64,000 bases of DNA from Bagarius yarrelli (lineage: Eukaryota > Chordata > Actinopteri > Siluriformes > Sisoridae). The stretch lies in assembly GCA_005784505.1 (NCBI GenBank), contig VCAZ01000005.1:315001-379000 (forward strand), written 5' to 3'. The position numbers were made by a program, and so were the translations under genes. Positions 1 through 14,000 of the stretch are shown here, piece after piece. The first letter of the stretch is position 1. Every line of letters starts with the position of its first letter. The notes under the pieces are model-generated. The model was not told the DNA's origin and ran no database searches. It saw nothing but the letters and a program-made list of their open reading frames with translations.

Positions 1-414
1 TTTAGGAGAGTTTTTACTAAATAAATGTTATTAAGGGACCATTAAATATTTGTAACCTTATATCAGTTTGAACAAATAACAATTATTGGCATCATCTCAC
101 TGCACCTACACAGCTTTATACTTTCTCCTTCTGATGACCTTTTCCCAGTATGATTTCCCATTATGTGTGTGTGGCCTTCTGTAGATGGCTAGTTGACTGG
201 CTGTTATCCAAATCTGCTCTCACACCCCTGCTCCTATTTGAATATGATGACAAAATAAAAAACATTCCAGAAAGGGAATGTTCCTGATTCCTGATGAAAT
301 TCCTGATTGAGATTTCCCAAAACAGACCAAACTTATGCCGCTTTAAACAAGCATAAATTTACATCCTAGTCAACTATCAGACTGATTAGACATTGGCAGA
401 TAGCCAGGTGCATG

Positions 415-448
<34 letters not shown>

Positions 449-1145
449 GCACATTCTCTATGTAGTGACAGACAGGAACAGCACAGTTCAGTGAGCAAAT
501 GGGTGTCTGGGTGGGGCAGAAATTGATTGAACACACACAGAAAGCAATCAATTTATTAATGCCACTTAGGAGAGCTGCAGCGCGTGACCCCTTGAAACCA
601 TGTCCTATCCTTGCACGTGCCAGGATTTATCTATGATTAAAATAAGTCATTAATTAAATTTTGAATTATGTGCCATGCCTTTCCTCATGATGTTTTAATT
701 TCTCCTAAATAGTTTTTCTTCTAGAGTTTCCCAATTCTTTACCGACAGAAATTATTTAAGCAGTGGATGAGGTGTTATACATATATATATATATGGTCAG
801 GCTGACCTGAATAGTCCAACCTGGATGTTTTATGCATAAGCCAAAAACAGTCCAACATTCCAAACCTTTCTCTGTCTCAGTCTCAAACACACACATTTGA
901 CAGCAGTCACTAAATTGCATTGCATTGCAATTTCTGGTGGATAAATAAAGATCTAGCTGATCCAGATGGTTGGATTCTAAGACAGTTTGCCAGAAAACTA
1001 CAACTTAGAATTAAACTATTGTCAGCGATAAGTGTGCGCGTGTGATGGACCTTCATATTTTAAGGTAGTAAAACCACAAAAAAGGGATAAGTCATGTGAA
1101 AGCTAACATGAGAAAATATGTTAAGTCATGAACTGTTTTTGTGTG

Positions 1146-1177
<32 letters not shown>

Positions 1178-1943
1178 ACTCACCAACTGCATCATTTAAA
1201 AAATGAGTGAGTCACTCAATGTGATGAGGGATAAGAAAATTCCGCAGAGAGAAACTAAAGAAACCACCTTAATAATACAGAAAAAAAGGTTGAACTGTTT
1301 ATCCAATAATCAAATTTGAAGCAAATAAAAGGCAGGAATCACAAGACGGATTTTATATGTAGAATTTGAAATATTTGGCTTGTACAATGAACATGATTTC
1401 AGTTGAACTTTAAGCTCCATCGGTAACAGACTGGGCTAGCTGAGTTTTATGGACTCATTAACAAGTGGCTCTGAGGTAATAAGAAGGTCAATTAGTTATG
1501 CTAGTGCCGGAGGTGAACACTCGCTCACTGTCCTGTCTAAAATCATCAAACCAAGAAAAAGAACGAGGGGAAGGAAGGAAGCAGGAACTTATGGTGAATT
1601 TTGTTAGACGCTGATACTGACAGAAACCTGGAGATACAGAGAATATTTAAAAATAAATAATTCAGGAATTCAAGACCTTCAATCTTACACATAAAAAAGA
1701 GAGAAACTAGTGGTAGGTGAACTGTGACATGTTACCAGGTTGTAATTTGTCTGTTTAAAGTAGTGAGAGGTGTCAGTACTGTTAGTTAGTGTGATTGCAT
1801 TGAGTTTTAGATTTATATTTTCTATACTTTTATAATTGGAATACTTTTTTTATCAATTGCAAACAAACAAGACAAGACACTGTTGGCAAATAGAGACATA
1901 AGCATGTATAGCAAAGCTGGGGGGTTGGTGAAAATTGTACGTT

Positions 1944-1999
<56 letters not shown>

Positions 2000-2382
2000 A
2001 AAGATTATCACAGCTTCTTTCACCATTTTGGTGTAAGGGTATCATTTTCCAATCAGTAAAATTACAGGCTGTAAGAAAAATCACAATGTGTAATGTGTCT
2101 AATACACAGAAACAAGACTGCTGGGTCAAGTGTTTCAAATCATCAAATTATCTCCTTTAGTACGGTTAAGGGGAGCAGGATTTTAACATCAGCATAAACC
2201 AGTCAATTTATTCTTAATTATAGTATAACCAAAAAAACCTTTTTAGCCTAGCCTTTAGATCATAAAAAAAACACAATTTAACCCTTGTGATCAAAATGTC
2301 TTATTTACATGGCAATAAAAGCTAAGAAAAAATATATTTAAAAACAGTTTTGTTAAGATTTTCCTGAACAAAGTCCTTTAGA
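1..2382. other. Intergenic, no gene seen; three dinucleotide microsatellites
   Basis: AT-rich DNA with (CA)n at 422-448, (GT)n at 1139-1178 and (GT)n-(GA)n at 1943-1996. The open frames here are carried by the microsatellites or are short and resemble nothing I know. Confidence 0.7.
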
Positions 2383-3125
2383 TCCATCCATCCATCTATC
2401 TATCTATCTATCCATCCAATTTCTCCCACTTATCTGCAGCCATGTTGCGGGGGCAGCAGTCTAAGCAAGGATACCCCTCTCCTTAGACACTTCCCCTAGG
2501 TATTTCAGGGGGATTCCTAAGCATTCCCAAGTCAGCAGAGAGACATAGTACCTCCAACATGTCCTGGGTCCTCAGCTGGCCTCTTTTGATGTGGAGAAGC
2601 AGTGGCTCTACTCCTCCCGGGTGACAGAGCTCTTTACCGATTCACTAAGGGAGCGCCTCGCCACCCTGCAAAGGAAAACCATCCAGCTGCTTGTATCCGA
2701 GAGCTTGTCTTTTCAGTCATGACCCGAAGCTCATGACCATAGGTGAGAGTAGGACTGTAGATCGACTAGTAAACATGAAGATCCGTCTTATGGCTTAGCT
2801 CTTTTTTCACTACGACTGTAAATCTCAAGCTCTATCCTTCGCTCACTCGTAAACAAGACCCTGAGATATTTAAACTCCTTCACTGAGGGAGGGACTTCCC
2901 TCCAAACTAGAGGGGGCAAAGCCACCTTTTTCTGGTCAAGAACATGGCCTTGGATTTGAGGGTGCTGATTCTCATTTCAGCTGCCCCAGTGCATGCTTAA
3001 GGTCCTGGCTTAAAGGAGCCAAATCAACAGGACAACTGCAATATCTTCTACAAAAAGCAAAGATAAATTCCTGTGGTCCCCAAACCAAACTCCTCCAGCC
3101 ATTGGCTGCAAGGTTCGTATAGGGT
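2383..3125 (-). mobile_element. Truncated LINE (non-LTR retrotransposon) 3' fragment
   Basis: The plus strand runs from an (ATCC/ATCT)n tail (2383-2418) into CCACTTATCTGCAGCC, CAACATGTCCTGGGTCCTCA, CATGACCCGAAGCTCATGAC and CAGGACAACTGCAATATCTT. That is the reverse complement of a very common fish LINE whose RT frame reads FADD..., K..MV...R, F.YL... in this region. The 5' part is missing beyond about 3125. Many frameshifts are visible, so it is dead. Confidence 0.8.
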
Positions 3126-3231
3126 GTTGTTGATGTTTATTAAAAATTAACGACACTTTAAGATCACATTTGCTTAGATATTCTCTTGTAGTTTGCACAA
3201 AGTAAATAGTTGTTTAGTGTGTTTTTCCGTT

Positions 3232-3405
3232 GTGTTGTGAACTTATGGTTGCTATTTAAATTCTGTTTGAATTGGCTTGAGTCTGTTGTGTTTTGGCTTG
3301 ATTCCGGTGTGTTTCGGTGTGATTCCATTCTGTTTTGGCTTGATTTGTTGAGTTTCGGCTTGATTCTATTTTGTTGTGAACTTGTGTTTGCTTTTTAAAT
3401 GTTGT
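3232..3405. repeat. Small nested tandem repeat, about five 21-bp units
   Basis: Five units of about 21 bp (such as TTGGCTTGATTCCGGTGTGTT) lie at 3272-3374. They are flanked by two related copies of GTTGTGAACTTATGGTTGCT (3232 and 3373). The 21-bp period gives an open frame of seven-residue repeats, which explains the short ORF at 3210-3398. Confidence 0.8.
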
Positions 3406-4429
3406 TGTGTTGTGCACCGCTGGCCACCGTTCTCAACATAAAAATAAAAATAAAATAAATTCTTTTATTGATCTTAAGGAAATTTAATTAATTAATGTGC
3501 CTTTCTGTCAAACAGCCTTTGAACTGACATCGGGAATATGACAATCTTTCCTAGGGTAAATGTGGTGGGGTACTTCAGTGTAACCTTCAGTGGATGACTA
3601 TAGATAATGGCATTCCAAACACATAATGCTCAATGGATCCACGCATTAATTAAAAAAAAAGCTAAAATAAAACTAATTGTAATTATTATTTTTAAAGCTC
3701 AACATACGGTCTAGTGTTCTATAGCAGGCAAAATAATATTTTCCATATGTTAAGCTTTTTATCTGGTCATGGATTTATGTACAGGACAATTAACCTGTTT
3801 AATTTATCAATTTAACCTCATGTACTGTAACTGCTTGCAGTTGTAAAATTCTAATCAACATTAGAAGTTTTAAGCAAATACATTTTTTTTTTAAAGTAAA
3901 ATTAAAGGTGCTCAAATTCATGCTTGTAGTAACAGTCTAAAATACACACTTGCTAATACTGAGACTACAGTTAAATAACCTTATTTACAATGAAATTTTC
4001 TTACCCAATATTAACACCGTAACGCTTGCCTACAGCAGTCATCAACATACAAGATAAGAACCCTAGATATCAGAAGACTCATTCTGTCTCTCTCTCACTC
4101 TCACCTCAGTTTCACTAATCAAATCTGCAGAGGAGGTGTGCAGACAACAAGAAAAAAATCAATAAGCAACTGTGAAAGGAAGAGAGAGAAAGAGAGGGAT
4201 GTGTATGACTGTATTTCATACACATCTCACACACATTCATTAATTTCTACAGCTCATATGACTTTTATCTTATTTTTCACAAGTAAGAGTTTTATAAAGA
4301 ATATTTTGTTCCAGGACATTGTATTCAGCATGACCTCAAGAGATGTTTGAAGTGTATATAGAAGCCTAAATGGGATCTCAAGCTTTTTTTACTGCACTTT
4401 CACTTTTAATGAGATTTTGCTGTTACCCC

Positions 4430-4893
4430 CTACTCACACACACACAACACGCACACAACATACACACAAAACAACCATCACAGTGATGTTATTGAAGGCT
4501 GCCAGTGAACAAAGAAGCCCAGAAGCCCCCATATCTGGTTATAAGGGGGGGACCCCCTCCTCTCCCTTGCATTTTCTCGCGCACTCTCTCTCTCTCTCTT
4601 TCTCTCTCTCGCTCTCTCTCCGCTTCTCCCATCCTCTCCTCTCTTTCTCTTCTCTTCTCCGCTCTCTCTCTCTTCTCTCTCTCGGCTCTCTCTCTCTCTC
4701 CTCTCCTCATGTCTCTCGCTCTCTCTCTCTCTTTCTGGCTCCCATCTGGTAGAGGAATATTGAGGCGCCAGGATGAATAAAGCCTATACTGACTGGCATG
4801 CAGCACATAAAAGGTTCTGTTGCTTTCTCCTCACACACGCACACGCACGCACGTGCACGCACGCACACACACACACACACACACGCACACACA
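4430..4893. repeat. Low-complexity cluster: CA, polypyrimidine (CT)n and CA/CG tracts
   Basis: CA-rich 4430-4470, a roughly 155-bp CT-dominated tract 4583-4737, and alternating CA/CG 4833-4893. Overlapping open frames on both strands (Ser/Leu-rich one way, Arg/Glu-rich the other) are artefacts of the CT tract. Confidence 0.9.
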
Positions 4894-7800
4894 GTAGTAT
4901 AAAGTGATTTGTAGTATCTTTTTATGTTCTGCCATTATTTATTTATTAATTTTTGCTGAAAACATTTTCTGCCTATTGTGATTTTTTTACATTCATTAAT
5001 AATTAAATTCTCTACAATTGAAGGGGGGAAAAAATAAGTTTAAAACACCAAAGCAACAGCACTTTGACACAAAAACATGCCATTGTTAAAAAATTACATT
5101 AAGAAATGGAATTGTTTTGTATTTCTTTTCTTTGTGTTAGTATGTACTAAATCAGCAGGGCAGGTTGGTGTGAGTCTGATGACAGGGGTATGGATTGGCA
5201 GACAGAATGGTGTAAGTCAGCTCCTCTGAAAGGTCAGACCACCTCCCGGGAGTCCCTCAGTCTCCCTCTTTCACTATGTGCCTTCAGCCACTGGCTGTCT
5301 AATTATCTGGGGTCCAGGACTGATATATAGTCCATACCAAATTTATTTATGTTTTACTGTACATACCTAAAGAAAAGATGTAATTTTTTTAGTGTGGAAA
5401 TATTACCGCATAAGATAGGTGGTATTTATTCATTTAGAGAAGCAGTAAATCGCAAATCAATTTATATGGACATATAGTCTGGAATGAAGTGTATGGAATT
5501 TTATAATGGAATTGCCTTTTTTTTTGTTTAACCAGCAGCTTATATAAAAATCATTTTTAATTAAATAAAATTTTAGTAAAATAATTTTTTATTAGACATT
5601 TGCATAAATGCATATATTGTGTATTGTCATATTATCAATGCTTTTTAATTTCTGTAACTTAATCAACAATTTTGTAGGAATTTAATATTACGACAAAACA
5701 TTTAAGTTAAGTTTCCATTATAGAATCAATCGACGTTGCATCAAACAATTTTCATTATTCCATTTATGCAACAAAACATTTGACAAGCATATCTTGTGTG
5801 TATTTGTAAGCTTTACTCCCTTAAACATGTACATTCCTATAAAAAGCAGACAACCCATTATAGAACACTTAAATTCTTGTTGTGAAGAAGGTTTGTCATT
5901 TTACAAATCAAAGCCAATGTGGTGACAATTTTTTATAAAAGACCTGTCTGAATGAAAACACCTGTAACAAGCTTCTTTGGAAATAAAATGGAAAATTAAA
6001 AAAACATTTTAGTGTCTATGCATAAAAAGCTAAAAAAAAATTTTTTTAATCAGTTGGTAGTTGCTGGCTGTTTATAGAGCTTAGCTTAATGAAAGTGTGT
6101 AATAATTGATGAGAGTGGGGAAGAAAGAGATGGAGGGGAATTAGTGGGGGAAGGGTTTATGGCATTATTGGGTTTTAATACCCATGGTACATTCATTCTG
6201 GAGCATTTCCATCTAACAGAAGAGAGCTGGAGGAGATGGATTACATGGCATCCTCTCAGACCCCTGCCCTTGGTCCCAGCGGAACTTAGATGCGAGGTAA
6301 CCCCTCCTCCTCTCCTCTCCTCCAGTTTCCTCCCCTCTCTACCAACCTCTTTCTCTTCTCCTCAGATCAAGGGGATATTTATGAGTAGACCAGGCTTTTC
6401 CCTGCTCACTATGCTGCCCCTGTCATCAAAGAGTGATTTTTTTCAGTCACCACACCTCCTATGCTTGTCCCTCGGGGATGACTGGAACACCTGCCCCCAC
6501 TGGCAGTGATAAAGTCATGCGTGAGATGCTGAGCATATGCGTGAGCACGTGCACACATGAATAATCATTAAATTGCCATTACAGACAAACCTGTAAACCT
6601 CAAATTAACCAAATATCCTATTTAGTCGTAATATAAAATATCCACACCAATCTGGGTTCTGCTTCTATTGTATTGCATTTGGTCTCCTTTGCTAGTTTTT
6701 GGACAGTGTTCAAGAGCAGAATCAAGCGACCCGTGACGTTCCGGCCGGCCGGGTGTGAGCTAACATGCTTTAGAGGGGGAGTGACGCTCGTTGTGCCTGT
6801 CAAATTAACAAAAAGTAATGGAGCTGAGATGTGACAGCACGAGCTGCGATCTCACCACAGCTGCCACTCTTCCTGTTCAGATGGAAGATGATAGCAGATA
6901 GAGTATGGTGAGATCATTTTGGTTTGTTTGCAAATCCAATGGAAAGTTCACTCAGATGTTAGAATTTAAATAATCTATGTTAAAAAAAAGCAGAGCAAGA
7001 AAACCAATTAAATTTAATTTAGGGACACAAGCAACTAATCTTGACCATATTATGATGAAAGTTTGTCTGTGTAGCATCCTCAGAAGGAGCAGACTCAGTG
7101 TGCTTCTTCACAGCCAAAGCTCCAGGTTCATTATGTCATCACATACAATTGATGACATGTCAGTTAAGCTCAATCGAGCGCAAATTTCTTTCTGCAGCTC
7201 TTGTAAATCAATTAACTTGGCTAAGGTTATCAAATTAGCAACTCGCTCACACTATGTAATAAAGAGAATGAGTATAAATGGACCTCAGCTCAAGCATCAC
7301 CTTTGGTGTCAGACTGATCTGACATTGCCAAGCTTGGTTAAGGTCACTGGATGAGATGAGAATCCCATTGATCCCATGAATTTCTGTCATGTATCCTGCA
7401 CTCTCTTTTCTGTCTAAAATGTGTCTCAATTAGTTTCTTTTTTTATCTCATGCACAGAAATAACAACACTTAGCAAGAGATATCTGTTTGTCTGCAAAAA
7501 GGTATACTTAGCAGTTTTTATTTGAATTTTGGAAAAGCATTTTGGTATATGCGCTCTGCTGGCAGTGGATGGCTGTTCTATTATTTAACTATTATATTAT
7601 TTGCCAATCTGTGCACCTTTTTTCCCCTAAATATTACCTTTGTTCCCTCTTAAACATGTCTAAAATGTCCCAAACTAAGCAAAGTTATCCCAGTTTTTAC
7701 ATATGTAATTCTGCTTTTTAAAGTTATTTTCTTAGGTTTTTAATGAAAGAAAAGTCTAAACACAACCTCCAAATAGCTTTCTAAGAGGATTCCTTGCTGT

Positions 7801-7979
7801 CACCAATAATAGGTTACAGGGGTCTGTAGGGCTGCAGAGCTCCAGGGACTCAGCTATTGATTTTACCACAGCAGAGCCCAGAGGTTTGCTATTTGTTCAC
7901 AATGGCCCATCAATAATAGGCATGTATGCTTTTATTTGAGAGCTACTGGGCCTATATAGCATGTTCTATAGATTATATC
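4894..7979. other. Intergenic, no gene seen; possible conserved non-coding blocks
   Basis: No coding signal was found. Two stretches, 6990-7370 and 7800-7960, are less repetitive and contain motif-dense text (several TAAT/ATTA homeobox-type words at 7000-7250; TTTGTTCACAATGG, a SOX/FOX-like word, near 7891-7904). They could be regulatory elements of slc17a6, but no comparison could be run. Confidence 0.35.
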
Positions 7980-8165
7980 TGGCTTCTCCAGTTTCCTTCC
8001 ACTCCCAAAAACACAGTAGTTAGTTAAGATAGTTAAGAGACTACACTAAACTGCCAATAGTTGTGACTAGGGCCGGATTATAGTTGTGACTAGGGCCAGA
8101 TTAATAATAATTAAATTATTATTTACTACTCTAAACTGCCAATAGTTGTGACTAGGGCCGTGTAT
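7980..8165 (+). repeat. Degenerate interspersed repeat with internal duplication
   Basis: Starts with TGGCTTCTCCAGTTTCCTTC-type text. It then carries AACTGCCAATAGTTGTGACT twice (8049 and 8133), plus a third partial TAGTTGTGACTAGGGCC at 8081. It is related to the fish repeat at 42880-43125. Confidence 0.5.
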
Positions 8166-10300
8166 ATATATATTTTTTTTGTTTTGTTTATTAATAGTAT
8201 TATTAGTTCACTGTTATGCTGTAATGTAAAGAATTGGACTATATTAAAAAAAAAAAAAATACCGTAAAATATGTACTTCAATTCATTTAAGCTACTAGAA
8301 ACTATTTATCACGCATAATTTAATATAAATTTATATCATCACAATGCTAATTTAGCAGGTACATTTCGGGTCTTTTTCTGTTCTCAAATTGGTGAAAAAC
8401 TACATTTTCTCTTGATGTTTTAGAGTTAATATAATAATATTATAGGTCATGTTCAGCATATTCAAAACAATAAAATTAGATATCAAAATTATTTATTTTT
8501 TTTTGTTACAGGGGAGCCAATAATGTTCTTTGCCTATGTCACAATAAAAAAGGTCAATTTGGTCCTGGGTGTGACTCTGTGTTTAGTAACCTGCACAGAC
8601 TGTTGCCTCATTAGAAAGTGTTCCTGATGATATCCAGTGTTCCTATCATCCCTGGCTCAGATCCACTGAGATACATCACCAGAATAAAGCAGTACAAGAG
8701 TAGTGAAAGTAGTGAAGCTTAATTAATAAGTGGATGTTTGGATGAACGTGTTAATATGTCTAGTATTTTTTTTACCTGTAAAATGACGAATGGTTGAAAA
8801 TTAGAAGCAGACACCAGTGTACAATTTTTTCAAGGCTTTATATAAAACGGATATATAGAGCATTTCATTTTGACATCAACAAACCTTCCAATTTACAGGT
8901 AACAGCAAAAGAAGCCACACTTTACTCTGAGGCACAAAAACAGGAATATGGTACAATTATTTCTTTGCTAATAACTGTAATATTTGTGCATTTCTGAATA
9001 CCTTAACAAACAACCCTTTTTGTTGTTGAATATTGCAGCAGTAATGGGTTTTACAACAGGAGGATAGGAGGAGAAAGGCTCAAGCCACTGACGAAACACA
9101 GACCAAATACAAGAGGAAAGTTAAATAAAAGCAGAAAGGTACTGGAAAAGGGAGGCTGGGGAACATCTGACAACAACATGTACTTGCAAAAATGCAACCA
9201 CTGCAAACCACACAGGACAATTACAGAGGTGTGTCCACCCACAGCACTGAGAACTGTAATGAGAGTTTCACTCAGGAACTCAGTGCAGGTGGCACGTAGG
9301 AATCATTCTCTTCTGGTGAGTGGGTCCAGCACAATCTCTCCTTATCAACAAGTTAAAGAGATTTGCCCTGGACTCCTGCTAAAATCTATTGATATTTTTT
9401 ATACATATTTTAACAATAAGTTTATATTTGTTCTTTTTAAGTTGTCATCACAAAAACACAACCGGAACCAAAAGTCACTACAGTTAAATGTGCTAATGTG
9501 TTACATACATATTTTCTACGTTGTTCATAATGGATGAACATTACTGTTACCATGGATTTATTGCTTTGTACATTAAATATGTTTAGAACCTTTTCGGGCT
9601 GTAGAAGCCTGTTAATATAGCAGTTGTTTTTGGAGTCTTTATAGAATAAACCAAATGCCACTAAAACCCAACTCTTAACATATTACTTTTGGTTAACTGT
9701 GCAAAGAAATTAACCCATTAGTAACTTAAGGAAGAAAAGCGAATGTTTTCTAAAAGAAGTACAGCTAAAAACAATGTTCTCATCCATGCATAACTACAAT
9801 TCACAGACATCAAGATGGCATGGTGTTGATTCCAAAAACTAGACTTAAGGATTGGGTCTTTCAGACACAATGTGCTTTTCATTTTTAACTTTGTGCCTCG
9901 ATTTAGATTTCTTTTTACCTCCTTTTTGATTGTTCTTATTAGTCAACACTAATTCCAGTCTGAGATTTAGCTTTACATAGAAGATGACAATCTGAGAGCA
10001 AGATGCACGATTGCAGCTATACATGCTTGTAGAAGAACGCTAACTTCAACTAATGGTAGTGAACCATATTCACTAAACTCTTTATCAATAATCATTGTGC
10101 TTTGAGGTTCAATTTATTACTGAATCTTTGGCCAAATAAATTTTGCTCTACATTTAGTTTAAACTATTTGTGCAGTTGGGTTCTCCTGGCAGTGGATGAC
10201 TGTGCTATTACAGAACATCAAATTAGCATTTAAATGGACAATACCCATAGATCCAGCTACAGTTCTTTCTTGACAAACCTCTGTAAAACCCTTGGTTTTT
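8166..10300. other. Intergenic, no gene seen
   Basis: AT-rich DNA without a recognised gene or mobile element. Plus-strand frames at 8794-8997 and 9178-9537 lack similarity to families I know and have no splice or start support. Confidence 0.6.
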
Positions 10301-11011
10301 TTTATTAATCTCGAAATGATTTCAAAAATTAAGTTAATTTTGGAATCAATTTTTTTACACTTATTTATTAAATTTCTGTGCTTAAATACAGTGTCAAAGA
10401 CCCACATCCTTTCAAGTCTCACAGAAAAGCTTTCATCCACAATGAAAGAGTAAAACATCATGAAAAAACAGGCTCATGGTTTTGTGCACTGGCACAGTAT
10501 GATTCTCTAAGTGCATTCAACAAATGAAACAGATAAAAATCACTATATATATTTTTTTTCGTGTTACAGGTTTTCTGTTGCTGGTTTGGCTCTATGTGCA
10601 TGTCTTATTTGAGCCTTTATGAGGTGAGGTGGTTCTCAACACCTGCAACTAAACTAATCCCATAGAATGTTGAGGTGCAAATATCAATTTCACAACATTA
10701 CACAAGATTGCACTTGGAATATATTCACGTTTCTCTTTTTTTTTTTTAAATAAAATTTTGCCAATCCGATATGTATTAGCTCTTTCTATAATTTTAGTCA
10801 TATATCTATTATCTATTATATAATGTTTCTATTTCAACAGTTTAAATTATTTTTCTTTGTGCAAACATTCAACGGTGTGTATTCTTTTACATCATTATTT
10901 CTTTTGCATTTTTTTAGAACTCACAATTACTACAAAATACATCTACTATGTGAATGTGTGCATGTGATTGTATTTATGTGCTTTGTCTGTGTTGCTGTGT
11001 GTTGCAGTAGT
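10301..11011 (-). other. slc17a6: Putative slc17a6 3' UTR with candidate poly(A) signals
   Basis: This AT-rich stretch follows the TAA stop. The nearest minus-strand AATAAA signals I find are at 10364-10369 and 10301-10306, roughly 650-710 bp past the stop. The true 3' end cannot be fixed without transcript data, and VGLUT2 mRNAs in other vertebrates often have long 3' UTRs. Confidence 0.35.
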
Positions 11012-14000
11012 TTAGGAATACTCCCTGCCCTGCCTGTATCCGTACCCTGCTTCTTCTGCTCCCTCTTGTACGTATTCTTCTCTTTTCTCCCATCCGTCCG
11101 GCCATCCACCATTCATCTGCGAGGTAGCTCCGTACGTCTTGGCCGGGGCACCCAGAGCGCCGTAGTTTTGTGTGATGTCACCGGTTTCCTCAGCCAGCTC
11201 GTCCTCATCGATAAAGCCACATTTCTCTTCACTGGTCTGTTCTGGGTCTGCCCATGGCTGTTTTTCACCCGAAGCAAACAGGCCATAGAAGACCACACCA
11301 CCGTAATGTACCATTGAAGCAATGAGGAACACATACTGCCACTCTTCTCTGGTCTGAGAAGAGATAATGGGGGGATAATAGGGTATATCATTTCAATCAC
11401 AATCAATACCAGAATATAATTATAATTCCATAATGTCATACAAGTGGTACCTGAGGAAAGCTGTTATCAGTTACAAAAGCAAGTTCACAAAAAGCTACAC
11501 GATTAAAGGATATCATACATTTACACAAAAAAAAGAAATTGGTACAGGTCACAGAACAAATATCACAAATTTTACTATCCTAAATCACGTTTAAGAAGTT
11601 CTTACCTTATTTTTGGTCATAGCACCAACAATCAGAGGACACACCATGCCAGATAGAGTGCCCACTCCATTTGAGATGCCCATTAGAATACTGGCATACC
11701 GTGGAGCGATGTCTAAGTGATTGACATTAAAGCCTGAAAAGACAGCAAACAAACATTCTTAATTAAAGTCTTTCTTTAAGAATTCCTTTCTTTTCAATGA
11801 AAACATATAACCAACAGAGTTTTCCCATTAAAATAATTTCTTTTTAATTTTAGTACCTAACACACCAAAATGCACTGAATGTATCAAGTTGTGTGAAATG
11901 CCTGGTTTTTATCATTATTTCAGAGGATGCAGAGTGCTGCAGTTGTATTCCTAGAAAATGGCAATGTTACCTGTAAGCTACCAATATGAAACGAAACATG
12001 ACTGCCAATTTTTGATCATTATGGTTTTTTGGGGGGTTTTTTGCATAGTAGATTTATAGCAATGACATTCTGTTCATTTACTCTCGCCGTTTGTTCAATT
12101 TTCACAACATTATAAAAGTATCTAATCTTTGAAATTCTGTCCTCAATTGATACCGCTGAAGTTACCAAAAATACATACTGCATTACTATACTGCATTCTT
12201 TGCCTCCAGTCAAGGGTGTGGATTTCTCCGTATCTTTGACATTCTGCTAAAAAAAATCTGACTAAAAATAGACCATGCAGCCATCTTGTGGAGCAGTGGA
12301 TCTTCCCCACCTCCCACTCAGTGGGTTGTGTCTGCCTGTGCAGGCAGTAAGGCAGCTCTCAGGGGAAAGAGGGGATGAATTATTTAATGGGCACAGTAGA
12401 AATACATTCTTGTCTTCAGCTGCAAAGAACACTAAGAGAACACTAGGTTATGTGATTATGCTAACCTAGTTATACCTTTTTTTCTTTTTTTGTTTGTTTT
12501 GCTGCATAGAAACTGTAAGAATTAAACTGAGTGAACAAATTAAATCTGCAAAACCAAGTGGTGAATTCTGTGTATTAAACATAAAACATTTTCTACAAAA
12601 AATCCAGGCTTCCCTTTCTTCATCTAACTTAAAATAAGGGTAAAATAATGTTTGATAATCATTATGTATAAATTTGAATTCTACTCTGGTATGTTGCCCT
12701 AAAATACCTCAAAACTGACTCACCTGATATAGCAAATCCACTAAAGCCCACAGCTAGCACGAGGAATGAGATGGCCACGCCTTTACTGTGAGAGTATCCT
12801 ACTATTAGCAGCAGAGTAGCCTCCATACCGAAGCCTAGAAAGAAAAGTCAACACTTTTACCCTTTAATATACAATTACCCTTCATTTTGACAATCAAATA
12901 TAATATAATGGCAGTTCTATCCTTAATGTTATACATTTTTTCCAGACAAAAGAAAAATCATCATTATGGTGACACCAGTAATGTAAAAATAATTTTTGCA
13001 ACCGGTGGTTGGTTTAAGATCAAACTTTATTTTTGTCATTTTAAAAAAAGCCCACAAATTGTTAAAATTAAAAATAACCCCACACGTATAACCTCACTAA
13101 GATCAAGATGGATATAGTAAATATGTTAAATAATTGCACACATTGTATTATAATGCTTCAATCAAAGTTGCCTTGCAGTGGAACATATTCGATTTTACAA
13201 AATCAGTTTCATTATTAGCACAAAAGACAGTTTAAATCAGACGTAAAGTTGTTTGCATGTTTTGTACAGTGTACTGATAATACACACCTCCACAATTCAT
13301 TATCTTTCTGACATTGGTGGTAGACATAAGGTTCTTACTGCGCAGATAATCCGCTATCTGCCCTCCGATGGGCACAATGATGGTCATTACCAGATGAGGG
13401 AGGGCTGACAGCATGCCAACCTAAAATGCAAAACAGTTGGGTCGAATTAAATTTAGTAAGCGACGTACTATTCTCGGAAACTAATGATCTACTTTGAAAA
13501 CATATCTGTTACCTTTTTAATCTTACTTACTAGCAGTATAAGCAACATTACTGAAAATGGCTACTCAAAATACTGTTTGGATAGAAATGTAACTAAGATC
13601 ACAGGTCATTATTCATTTTTGCCAAAACCTGTAATTTTTGACACTTTCATTTTCACCTAACTAATTGTAATATCCAGAATATCAACAAGTATCCATATAA
13701 TAACAATAAATACTGTTCACGTTAAAACTTTTTTTTTTAGATAGGAAGGAAATAAATAAATGAAATGCAAATGCTGGCTTTGGTGACAAAGCACTGATGA
13801 ATAATTCATTGAATCAGCTTAAACCTTTGGGAATATTAAAGGTCACAGCTTTGTTAACTAATTTTGACCAGAAACATACAGGCATAATAGAATCCAGGGT
13901 GTACTTACCTTGCTAATCTCAAATCCAAACACTTCCTCGAAGTATGCTGGCTGGCTAATGAGCAGCAGGTAGAAGGTCCAGCTTCTGCAGAAGTTGGCCA

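Noticed and set aside
1945..2160. 71-residue ORF and its opposite-strand partner
   Set aside because: Both are built on the (GT)n-(GA)n microsatellite.
4417..4806. Overlapping ORFs of 91-111 residues
   Set aside because: They encode Ser/Leu or Arg/Glu runs from a CT/GA microsatellite.
9178..9537. 119-residue plus-strand ORF downstream of slc17a6
   Set aside because: No family resemblance. It was considered as an exon of the next syntenic genes (fancf, gas2), but no matching segment was seen.
10823..11317. 164-residue plus-strand ORF
   Set aside because: Lies antisense to the last slc17a6 exon and its 3' UTR; the minus-strand frame is strongly conserved.
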